Positions 16,812 to 25,377 of a stretch of 64,000 bases of DNA are shown here, in pieces. The notes under the pieces are model-generated. The model made no database searches, was not told where the DNA came from, and saw nothing but the letters and a program-made list of their open reading frames with translations. Position 1 is the first letter of the stretch, and the number at the start of each line of letters is the position of its first letter. This DNA is from Micromonospora nigra (GTDB lineage: Bacteria; Actinomycetota; Actinomycetes; Mycobacteriales; Micromonosporaceae): positions 4,083,501 to 4,147,500 of the forward strand of contig NZ_FMHT01000003.1 of the NCBI RefSeq assembly GCF_900091585.1, given 5' to 3'. Made by a program: the position numbers and the translations under genes.

Positions 16812-17123
16812 GTGGGTAGTCACCACCGACCGCCCCGGCAGCGGCCGGTGCGCGGCCGGCTCTACCGGTCGGCGGCGTCTGCGCCGCTGCGCCCCGCCCA
16901 GGTGCGGGAGCGGGTGTTCGGCACCACCCGGTTCGGTCGGCGTGGTCTCGACCCGGCGGAGGTGGCCGACTTCCTCGCGCGGGTCGCCGGTGACCTGGCC
17001 GGGCTCTACGCGGCGTTGGAGCAGGTGCGGGAGGAGAACCGCCGGATCAAGGCCGCGCTGCGGGAGTGGCAGAGCGAGCAGGCGCGGCAGCGGCCGCGGC
17101 ACGTTAACGCGGGGAGGTACTGA
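16812..17123 (+). CDS. DivIVA-domain protein, probable N-terminal frameshift
   Basis: 103 residues from the GTG. The central part is a DivIVA N-terminal-type motif (VRERVFGTTRFGRRGLDPAEVADFLARVAGDL) followed by a coiled-coil segment (LEQVREENRRIKAAL). It is likely a pole- or septum-associated scaffold-like protein. No RBS precedes the GTG. A better opening, ATG at 16778 coding MRDFFRRRTE, is in the neighbouring frame and joins this one if one A is removed from the five-A run at 16806-16810. Either that run holds a real indel or sequencing error, or translation begins at the poor GTG. Its stop overlaps the next ATG. Confidence 0.75.
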   Translation: MGSHHRPPRQRPVRGRLYRSAASAPLRPAQVRERVFGTTRFGRRGLDPAEVADFLARVAGDLAGLYAALEQVREENRRIKAALREWQSEQARQRPRHVNAGRY

Positions 17124-17374
17124 TGACGGAGCGCTTCGTGGTCCACCTGCCGGTGGTCGTCACCGACCTGGACTGCGCCCGGCGGATGGGCCGGATGGTG
17201 GCCCGGTCGATGAGCTTCCTGTCGCTGGTCGACCCCGGCGAGACAACCGTCTCCTACGAGGACGAGCAGGGCGTGCGGCATCGGGTCTTCCGCGACCTGC
17301 GACTGTCGACCGGCCGCCGCTGCCTGCTCGCCGCCAGCCACGACGGCGACTGCACCCGCCGGCTGCCTCGCTGA
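17123..17374 (+). CDS. Small hypothetical protein coupled to the DivIVA gene
   Basis: 83 residues, ATG overlapping the upstream stop (TGATG) with a gggg-agg RBS. The sequence has regular strand/turn pattern (FVVHLPVVVTDLDCARRMGRMV, TTVSYEDEQGVRHRVF) and no membrane segment or signal. I have no function for it. The pairing with a DivIVA-domain gene suggests a joint role. Confidence 0.7.
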   Translation: MTERFVVHLPVVVTDLDCARRMGRMVARSMSFLSLVDPGETTVSYEDEQGVRHRVFRDLRLSTGRRCLLAASHDGDCTRRLPR

Positions 17375-17403
17375 CCCGTGCTACCCGTCAGCGTCGTCGA
17401 CCG

Positions 17404-17967
17404 CTACGCCGGTGGCCAGTATTCGAGGAGACGCTTCGTGCTCGCCAGGCGGCGCACCGCACCGGCCTGGGTGGCTACCCCGCAATCGACGGTGACCGTT
17501 GCCTGTGGTCTGTCGTCGTAGTCGAACACGATCTGTCGTGCCATACCTCCGCCGAGGAGGCAGCCGGCGGCTTCTCCGTCTGCGGCTCGCCACTCGGGGA
17601 GGCCGTTGAGGTGGGAGACCAGCGAATCGACCCGGTCGCCAGGAAGCTCCGTCGACTCTGCCAGGGCCCAGGCTGTGCCCCCATCGGGCAGCGCGTATGT
17701 GCAGAGGAGCACATCGCGGGCACCTGCGGTCACGAGGTCGCCATCCCTCGTTTGGTGGGGCTTCTCGTCGAGCGGTTGGAAGGCCTCCGCGCAGACACCG
17801 GGGGCGGTGGTCGCGTCAGCGGCCACGGTGGTCGCCGGAATCGGTTCGCTGGTGCACCCGGTTGCGCCGATCAGCGTCGCGGTGGTGAGGAGAGCGGCCA
17901 GTGCCGTACCGACGCGGCGAGGCGTGGCGGAGCCCGTGGCGCTGATGTGCTGACGACCCGAAGTCAT
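17404..17967 (-). CDS. Putative lipoprotein
   Basis: 187 residues. The N-terminus RRVGTALAALLTTATLIGATGC is a lipoprotein signal with the modified cysteine at C38. The mature domain has several cysteines (VCAEAF, LLCTYA, AGCLLGG, DCGV) that could form disulfides, consistent with an extracellular place. Function unknown. It is convergent with the DivIVA pair and lies downstream of the secreted protease on the same strand, 140 bp away. Confidence 0.75.
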   Translation of the reverse strand: MTSGRQHISATGSATPRRVGTALAALLTTATLIGATGCTSEPIPATTVAADATTAPGVCAEAFQPLDEKPHQTRDGDLVTAGARDVLLCTYALPDGGTAWALAESTELPGDRVDSLVSHLNGLPEWRAADGEAAGCLLGGGMARQIVFDYDDRPQATVTVDCGVATQAGAVRRLASTKRLLEYWPPA

Positions 17968-18108
17968 CTCGTCTCCATTTCCTCAACCATCGTCGCTTCT
18001 GCCCGCCGCCTCGCACGTAAGGGACAGCAGAGGCTTGCTCGGGAGTCTATCCAGTGTCGTGGGTGGTCGCGGCGCGGACGCGACCACCCACAAAGTCCGT
18101 CTGTCTGA

Positions 18109-19422
18109 TCACGGAGTCCGCGGGTAGGCGCCCCAGAGTCGGATCACGTCAGCCCAATCCTGGAAGTACATCGTGCTTCCGCCACCACCGATCAGGATGC
18201 CCTTGGCTCGGACCCCTCCGGTCATCAGCGAGAACACCGGGCCGCCGCTGTCTCCACCGGCGGCAGCGGTCAGTCCGTCGACCTGGGTCGTCTTGATCAG
18301 GCCGTGCCGGTTGAAGCAGTCGCCGTCGGAGTCGCATCCGTAGAGCGCGTAGTCGCCACCGACGGTGCGCAGGTTGCAGCGAGTGCCGGTGGTAGCACCG
18401 GAGTGACACAGGTACTCGCCGGAAGCGTGGTAGCCCCAACCCATGACGTTCTTCGTGGTGGACGTCGTGGGGGATCCATCGAAGATCTTGTAGAATCCGC
18501 GAGCATTGATCAGGAGCAGATCCTTGTCCCAGTCCCCGGCGTGCACCCCGCCCATGAGTTCCAGCCGGTTGTCGAAGATCTGGTCTGGCGCGGTGGCGCA
18601 GTGGTCAGCGGTCAGCACGTAGGTGGTCGAGCCCTTGGTGACGCCGAAGCCGGTGGTGCACAGGTAGTAGGGGTTGGCAACGTCCGCGTCGGGGTTCAGG
18701 GTGCGGGTGCCGCCGTTCCAGGCTGACGTGTCGTCAAGTCGGCTGCAGGCACCCGCGCAGGCCAACAGGTCAAAGGGTGACGATGCCACCGTGACCTCGA
18801 CCGGCACCCCGACGTCCGTCCCGTTGAGCTTCGAATTGACCTCGGCGAAGGGGCGGCCGTTTCGGGCGGCGTTCGCTCGGGCCGCCTCCACTCGAGCCGC
18901 CGGCATCTTCTCGACACCCAGTCCTGAGCCGTCGTGCTTCACTTCGATCGCCTGGATGTCGCTGCGACCGACAAGGTTCGCCTCAAGTCGAGCTGCGGCA
19001 GTCTGGAGTTCAGCCCGGGAGAAGCGGGCGGATTCGACGACGACCTTCCCATGGGCGCGCGCCTCGGTCAGTGCGTGCTGCATGCCCGCCGAGATTGCGC
19101 CTTTGTAGTACAGGGTGAGACCTTCGCCCTTGAAGGCCACGCCCGCATACCCCGACGATGTCGCGTGCATGGCTTCTTCGGTAAGGATCTTGACGGCGGG
19201 CTGGAGGGTGTCCTGCCGACGCATCTCCACCATGAGAGCTGGGTCGATGTTGTCGCTCGACTGCGGGTCGAACGGCGGCTGCTCGATGGCCGGACCGGCG
19301 AGTGCCGCCGAGCCGAGAGGTGAAAGCGAGATCAACAGGGTGACAGAGGCCAGGAAGGCAAGTCTTGGTCGCTGTATGAAGGCCCTGCGTCGGACTGGCG
19401 TCGGGCTGACCGCTCGGTGCAC
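18109..19422 (-). CDS. Secreted S1-type (trypsin/streptogrisin-like) serine protease
   Basis: 437 residues. A signal peptide (LAFLASVTLLISLSPLGSAALA, cleavage near residue 43) is followed by a roughly 170-residue pro-region. That region resembles the inhibitory propeptides of actinobacterial streptogrisins (SRAELQTAAARLEANL) and precedes the protease domain. Catalytic residues are visible: H274 in LTADHC, D301 in DWDKDLLLI and S392 in GGDSGGPV. Paired cysteines (C255/C275, C339/C349, C363/C369) fit the fold. It should be secreted and self-matured. The substrate is unknown. Confidence 0.85.
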   Translation of the reverse strand: MHRAVSPTPVRRRAFIQRPRLAFLASVTLLISLSPLGSAALAGPAIEQPPFDPQSSDNIDPALMVEMRRQDTLQPAVKILTEEAMHATSSGYAGVAFKGEGLTLYYKGAISAGMQHALTEARAHGKVVVESARFSRAELQTAAARLEANLVGRSDIQAIEVKHDGSGLGVEKMPAARVEAARANAARNGRPFAEVNSKLNGTDVGVPVEVTVASSPFDLLACAGACSRLDDTSAWNGGTRTLNPDADVANPYYLCTTGFGVTKGSTTYVLTADHCATAPDQIFDNRLELMGGVHAGDWDKDLLLINARGFYKIFDGSPTTSTTKNVMGWGYHASGEYLCHSGATTGTRCNLRTVGGDYALYGCDSDGDCFNRHGLIKTTQVDGLTAAAGGDSGGPVFSLMTGGVRAKGILIGGGGSTMYFQDWADVIRLWGAYPRTP

Positions 19423-19584
19423 GCTGCTCCCTTGATGGTGATGAATGCGAACAGCCGGTCACCTTACGGAAGCCGAGAGGAACGCGGCGTCCGGGCTTCA
19501 CAAGTGCCGTCCTTTAGATCAAAAGGATGTGCTGGAGCAAGCGCGGCATTGCAGACCTGGGCAGCAGTGACACGAGTAGGTCCA

Positions 19585-21602
19585 TCACCCGGAAAGGCCA
19601 CGGGCCCCACCACCGACCAGCGGGTCGCGGTGGCGACCGCCGCCGCGCGAGCCCGCCTCGAACCCCGCTTCGGTGGCGTCCCACCCACCCCGGACCAGGC
19701 CACCGTGCTGCACGAGGCCGCCGAAGCCTGGGTCTACCGCACCGTCGACGCCGGACCGGACGGTCGGGAGGAGGCGATGCGGCTGCTCCACCGCGCCGAG
19801 GCCCTTGCCGAGGAGATCAACGTCGGTGCACTGCTCGGCGGCTCGGCCGTGCTGCCCACCGGCTTCGTGCACCGGCTTCGGGCCTTCGCCGCCGCCGTCC
19901 GGTTCGCCGTACCCGCCGGTGACCTGGCCATCCCGACGCTGGTGGTGAAGGCGCAGCAGGCGCTCGCCACCGTCGAGGCACACCGGGCGGCCGAGCCGGA
20001 ACGGGTGAAGACCGCGCGGATGGCGGTACGCCTGCTGCGGTGGCTCAGCACCTCCGACGACACGCCACCGGCGACGCTGCTCGAGGCGACGCGCCGGCAC
20101 GTCCGGCAGGACGGGTGGGTCGACCGGGCCCGCTTGGACGTCCTCGCCGGGGACCGCGACGCCGAGGTCGCCGAGGCGTACCGGATGCTCTGCCACGCGG
20201 TGGATGTCCGTCGCTCGCGACACGATCGGCAGTTCGCCACTCTTCTCACGGAGGCCACCACCGCCGAGACGGATCCGGGGACGCTGCTGCATGTTGAGGA
20301 CGTGCTGGACCGGGTGGTGCAGCCGATCCTCGACTGCGGTCAGCGGGTGCTACTGGTGGTTCTGGACGGCATGGGCGTCGCCGCCGCCACCGAGATCGCC
20401 GAGTCGCTCACCGAGAGCGGCACCTGGCTGGAACTCACCCTGCGGGGCGCCCCCCGGGAAGGGGTGCTCGCCGCCCTGCCGACGGTCACCGAGGTGAGCC
20501 GGTGCAGCCTGCTCAGCGGCCGGATCGTCACCGGCGGACAGCAGGCCGAACGAGTGGCCTTCCACCACCGTTACCCCGACGGTGTGCTGTTGCACAAGAG
20601 GCACCTGCGCGCCAGGGCCGGCGCGACCCTGGACCGGGAGGTGCTCGACGCACTCGACAGCCGTGAGGTGCCGCTGGTCGCGGCGGTCGTCAACACCATC
20701 GACGATGCGCTGGACCGCAGTGAGCCGGGAACCGTCGTGTGGGGCGAGGAGACCATCCCCGGCCTGCGGGAACTGGTCGCCTCCGTCACCGACCGGGTGG
20801 TCGTCCTCGTCTCCGACCACGGCCACGTCGTCGACCGTGGACCCGAATCGTCGGTCCTGCCCGAGGCGGCCCCGAACGGCGTGCCCGGTGGCGGCCGGCC
20901 ACAGTGGCCGCCACCGAGTCGGAGGTGGCTGTCAGCGGCAGCCGGGTGGCACTCGGCGGCGGCCAGGTGGTCCTGCCATGGCGGGAGGACGTCCGGTACG
21001 GGCCGCGCAAGGCCGGCTACCACGGGGGAGCGAGTCCGGCCGAGGCTGTCATTCCGCTGCTGGTGTTCAGTCGGGGCGACGACCGGGTGGTGCCGGGTTG
21101 GGAGGGTGCCCCCGTCGCCAGCCCCGACTGGTGGCGGGAGCCGATCATCGCCGAGAACGGCACGATGCGGGCTCGTGTGAATGCGGCTATGAAGCGTGTA
21201 CCGGTACGCGCCGCGACTCCACCGGAGAGCCTATTCGAGCTGGACACCGCCCAGGCGTACGAGCCCGCTGCCCTGGAGCCGGTCCGTGCCCGGCCAGATC
21301 TCGTCGACGCCCTGCTCTCCAGCGAACGGTATGCCCACCGTCGGGACGCTCGGCTCTCCCTGCCCGACCAGCGGGTGGCGGCACTGCTGCAGACGCTGCT
21401 CGCCAATGGCGGACGGGCCACCCTGGAGACACTCGCCGCCCGGTCCGGCGTACCGGCCCACCGGATCACCGGCACGGTGACCGTGCTGCGGCGGCTGTTG
21501 CAGGTGGAGGGCTATCCGGTCGTCACGCTCGATGCTGACCGGCGTACCGTCCACCTCAACCGTGAGCTGCTCGTCGAGCAGTTCGAGCTGGACCAGTCGT
21601 GA
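19585..21602 (+). pseudogene. pglZ: BREX type 2 phosphatase PglZ, 5'-truncated and frameshifted
   Basis: The encoded sequence is the middle and C-terminal part of PglZ, the alkaline-phosphatase-like core protein of BREX/Pgl phage defence. AEPERVKTARMAVRLLRWLS is typical of the region before the PglZ domain. The domain itself shows VLLVVLDGMGVA with the metal Asp, CSLLSGR, VLVSDHGHV and RKAGYHGGASPAE. Only about 240 residues precede it, some 250-300 fewer than I expect for type 2 PglZ, so the start is lost. The frame changes at about 20880: adding one G in aacggcgtgcc would join VLPEAAP to RARWRPATV. The remaining end overlaps brxD by 4 bp. Confidence 0.8.
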
Positions 21603-22901
21603 CCGGGGACATCTCCGCCCGTCGTCGCCGGGACATCATCGACGCTCTCCGTCGCGGAGTCGTACCCACCAACGGCCTGACGCCCTGGCCGTCGGACTCG
21701 ACCGGTTCATCACCACAGTCGACGACGACCTCGACCGGGTGGCCGGCGGCGGCAGCCTCTTCAAGGCCGTCCGGGGTAAGTACGGTGCCGGCAAGACGTT
21801 CTTCACCCGCTGGCTAGCCGAACGCGCCAAGCGGCGCGGGTTCGCCGCCGCCGAAGTGCAGATCTCCGAGCTGGAGACCCCGCTGCACCGGATGGAGACC
21901 GTCTACCGCCGGCTGGTCGAACACCTCAGCACCGAGCAGTTTCCGCCGAGCGCGTTCCGCCCGATCCTCGACGGCTGGATCTTCGCCCTCGAAGAGGACG
22001 CACTGACCGGCGGAGGGCTCGCCGAGGACGACGCGACAGCGCTCGACGCCGCCGTGACCGAACTGCTGGAACGCCGACTTGGCGACATATCTCGCAGCAC
22101 CCCCGGCTTCGCCGCTGCCCTGCGCGGCTATCGTGGCGCAACCACAGCCGGTGACCACGGCAGCGCCGACGGGCTGGCCGCCTGGCTCGGTGGGCAGCCG
22201 CACGTCGCCGCTACCGTCCGGCGGGTCGCCGGGGTCAAGGGGGACCTCGACCACTTCGGAGCATTGAGCTTCCTCCAGGGGCTGCTCACCGTGCTGCGCG
22301 ACAGCGGACACCAGGGGTTGCTGCTCGTGCTCGACGAGGTGGAAACCTTGCAGCGGGTCCGCTCCGACGTCCGGGACAAGGGCCTCAACGCCCTCCGGCA
22401 GCTCATCGACGAGGTGTACGCTGGTCGGTTCCCCGGCCTGTTCCTCGTCATCACCGGGACGCCCGCCTTCTTCGACGGTCCGCAGGGGGCCCAGCGGCTC
22501 GCACCGCTCGCCCAGCGCCTGGCCACCGACTTCGGCCCAGAACCCCGCTGGGACAATCCCGCGCAACCCAGGTGCGGCTGCCGGGCTTCACCCTCGACGC
22601 GCTGGTGGAGCTGGGCCGCAACGTCCGGCAGATCTACGCGAGCCCGGCGGTGACCAGCCGGGTCGACGACGACTACCTCGACCTGCTGGCCCGGGCGGTC
22701 ACCGGTCGGCTGGGGGGTCAGGTCGGGGTGGCGCCCCGCGTCTATCTCAAGAAGCTCGTCGCCGACGTCTTTGACCGAGTCGACCAGTTCGCCGAATGGG
22801 ATCCGAGGCGGCACTACGAGCTGACCCTGCGGGCCGACGAACTGACCGCCCTGGAACGCAACACCGCTGCGTCCGCAGGCGACGTCGACCTCCCCGTCTG
22901 A
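21599..22901 (+). pseudogene. brxD: BREX ATP-binding protein BrxD (DUF2791), two frameshifts
   Basis: Homology runs from the GTG at 21599 (DISARRRRDIIDALRRGVVPTNGL) through the P-loop GKYGAGKTFFTRWLAERA and Walker B-like LLLVLDEVETLQR to VYLKKLVADVFDRVDQ, which is the layout of BrxD. Two single-base losses break it. One near 21680 (ctg-acgcc, one G fewer than needed to read L-D-A-L) and one near 22560 (aatcccgcg, one C fewer to read D-N-P-R). All three lesions in pglZ-brxD are -1 changes in short G/C runs. It is the second gene of the remnant. If the indels are sequencing errors, both genes except the pglZ 5' end would be sound. Confidence 0.8.
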
Positions 22902-22906
22902 CGTCG

Positions 22907-25006
22907 GTGCGCAGCCTTCACCCGGTGGTGGTGCACCACATCGTCAACACCCTGGGCTGGCCTGACCTGCGTCCCTTGCAGCAGGCCGCCGCCGGTCCGG
23001 TTGTAGGCGGCGGCGACGCGCTCCTGCTCGCCCCGACCGCCGGTGGCAAGACGGAGGCGGCGATCTTCCCACTGCTGTCCAGCATGGCCGGGCAGGACTC
23101 GAACGGCACATCCGTGCTGTACCTCTGTCCGCTGAAGGCACTGCTGAACAACCTCCAGCCACGCCTCGAGCGGTACGCCGGGTGGCTCGGTCGGCAGGTG
23201 GCTGTCTGGCACGGCGACGTGTCCGCCTCACGGCGGCGGGCGATCCTCGTCCAACGACCGGACGTGCTGCTGACCACCCCGGAATCTGTGGAGTCCATGC
23301 TGGTGAGCACCGGTGTAGACCACCGGCTCTTCTTCGCTGGCCTGCGGACGGTCGTGGTGGACGAGGTACACGCCTTCGCCGGCGACGACCGGGGATGGCA
23401 CCTCGTCGCCCTGCTGGAACGGCTGACCCGGGTGGCCGGTCGGCCGCTGCAACGGGTCGGCCTGTCCGCCACTGTCGGGAATCCCGCCGAGCTACTGACC
23501 TGGATGCAGGGTTCGGGCGTGACCAGCCGACCCGGCCGGGTGGTGGCACCCGGGCTGACTCCGGCCACCGTACGGCCTGCCCCGGCCGGCAACATCGAGT
23601 TGGACCATGTCGGCTCCCTCGCCAACGTCGCCACCGTGATCGCCGCGCTGCACCGGGGCGAGAAGCGACTCGCCTTCTGTGAGTCCCGGCAGACCGTGGA
23701 GGAACTCGGCCAGTTGCTGCGGGCGAAGGGGCTGAACGTTTCCCTTTCCCACGCCTCGCTCTCCGCTGACGAACGGCGTCGCGCCGAGCAGGCCTTCGCC
23801 GAGGCAAGAGACTGTGTCATCGTCTCCACGAGCACGCTCGAACTGGGTGTCGACGTGGGTGACCTGGACCGGGTGATCCAGATCGACGCACCGGGGACCG
23901 TGGCGTCGTTCCTGCAACGGCTCGGCCGCACCGGACGGCGTACCGGTACCAGCCGCAACTGCCTATTCCTCACGCTCTCCGGCGAAGCGCTGACCGAGGC
24001 GGCGGCGCTGCTGCTGCTCTGGTCCAAGGGATGGGTCGAGCCGGTCGTCGCACCGCCCGAGCCGCGGCACATTGTCGCCCAGCAGATGCTGGCGCTCTGC
24101 CTGCAGGAAAACCGAATCGGCGACCGTCAGTGGATCGAGGAGTGGAATGGCCTGGAGCCGTTCGGCCGCAGCGCCGAGCCCGTGCTCCACCACCTGGTCG
24201 AACACGGCTACCTGAACCGGGACGAGGGGATGCTCTTCATCGGTTCGACCGCCGAGACCCACTTCGGTCGTCGGCATTTCATGGAGATGACAGCCGTCTT
24301 CACGGGACCGCCCGAATTCACGGTGCTACTCGGGAGATCGGAACTGGGCCGGATCGACCCCAGCCTGCTGACGGACGAAGTGCGGGGAGACCGCCGGCTG
24401 CTGTTGAGCGGCCCGAGTTGGCGGGTGACGTATGTCGACTGGCGTCGTCGCCGCTGTTTCGTGGAACCGGCAGACGATGGTGGACGGGCGCGCTGGTGGG
24501 GCGCGGGTGCGGCTGGCCTGGGCTTCGAGTTGACCCGGGCGGTCCGTGACGTGCTGCTCGGGGCGGATCCGCCGGTGCGGCTCACCGGCCGGGCAGTGGA
24601 TCGCCTTGCCCGGGAACGCGAGGAGCGACTGCACCTTGTTCACTCCGGCGGCAACGTCATAGCTCGCGAACCGGACGGCGACCTGCACTGGTGGACCTTC
24701 GCTGGAAATCGGGCTAACGCCACATTGGCCGCAACTCTCAGTGCAGTCGTCGATCCGGTGAACCGTTACGACGACCAGGCCATGAAATTGCGGGAGAACC
24801 TCGCACCGGGCCAGTGGCGCGCGCTGGCAAGTGACGCCCGTGAACGGCTCTGCCTGCCCGGACTCGACGAAAAGGCGCTGACTGGACTCAAGTTCAACGC
24901 CGCACTGCCAAGGCGGCTGGCCCTGCGGACGCTGGCCGCTCGACTCGCTGACCTAGAGTCGGCCGCAGCAGTGTTCGCCGAGCCGACGCGCTTCGTCTTC
25001 ACCTGA
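22907..25006 (+). CDS. brxHI: BREX type 2 DEAD/DEAH helicase BrxHI
   Basis: 699 residues, uninterrupted. Superfamily 2 motifs are in order: Q-like LRPLQQAA, Walker A LLAPTAGGKTEAA, YLCPLKALLNN, TTPESVESML, DEVH box VVVDEVHAF, SAT motif VGLSATV, then motif VI LQRLGRTGRRTG. An Lhr-type C-terminal half follows. In type 2 BREX the order is pglW-pglX-pglY-pglZ-brxD-brxHI, and this gene follows pglZ and brxD in that order, 4 bp after the brxD stop. The kinase (pglW), methyltransferase (pglX) and ATPase (pglY) genes are absent from the window, so a working defence is unlikely. Confidence 0.85.
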   Translation: MRSLHPVVVHHIVNTLGWPDLRPLQQAAAGPVVGGGDALLLAPTAGGKTEAAIFPLLSSMAGQDSNGTSVLYLCPLKALLNNLQPRLERYAGWLGRQVAVWHGDVSASRRRAILVQRPDVLLTTPESVESMLVSTGVDHRLFFAGLRTVVVDEVHAFAGDDRGWHLVALLERLTRVAGRPLQRVGLSATVGNPAELLTWMQGSGVTSRPGRVVAPGLTPATVRPAPAGNIELDHVGSLANVATVIAALHRGEKRLAFCESRQTVEELGQLLRAKGLNVSLSHASLSADERRRAEQAFAEARDCVIVSTSTLELGVDVGDLDRVIQIDAPGTVASFLQRLGRTGRRTGTSRNCLFLTLSGEALTEAAALLLLWSKGWVEPVVAPPEPRHIVAQQMLALCLQENRIGDRQWIEEWNGLEPFGRSAEPVLHHLVEHGYLNRDEGMLFIGSTAETHFGRRHFMEMTAVFTGPPEFTVLLGRSELGRIDPSLLTDEVRGDRRLLLSGPSWRVTYVDWRRRRCFVEPADDGGRARWWGAGAAGLGFELTRAVRDVLLGADPPVRLTGRAVDRLAREREERLHLVHSGGNVIAREPDGDLHWWTFAGNRANATLAATLSAVVDPVNRYDDQAMKLRENLAPGQWRALASDARERLCLPGLDEKALTGLKFNAALPRRLALRTLAARLADLESAAAVFAEPTRFVFT

Positions 25007-25377
25007 CCACAGGTGAAAGCCGTTGCTGCCCTTTCGGCTTCTCCGCTGCTGTTGAGAAACGACTCCTGAAGCCGACCAGTGCCGGGCGGGCACCGCATTC
25101 CAACACATCAGGCGTCGACCACTTTGGATAAGCGGGCGACAGATGCCGACGATGGGACGGCGGGAGCCAGCGTCGAGTCCGTTGGTCAAGCTGAGCCGCC
25201 ATCAAGCTCGCCTGATCAGTGCCGACTGCCGGCAGTCCGGTGGTTACCGGTCGGGCTGATGCTGACCACGGTCCATGTAGCACCCGACCATGTAGCCATG
25301 CGGGGCGACAGCAGCGCCGTGCCGGCTGTGCTGTTCCTTCCGACGATGCCACAGGCGCTCCCCCAACGTGAGCGGCG
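25007..25377. other. 371-bp non-coding stretch after brxHI
   Basis: No gene on either strand. It is less GC-rich than its surroundings near the start and holds a short direct repeat (ccatgtag, about 25273 and 25288). It probably marks one edge of the inserted 9 kb between potC and the aldehyde dehydrogenase, but I see no att core. Confidence 0.4.

Noticed and set aside
16471..18108. A single 545-residue protein
   Set aside because: After about 110 residues the frame runs through the DivIVA and small-protein genes in other phases and turns into Arg/Pro/Ser-rich shadow sequence.
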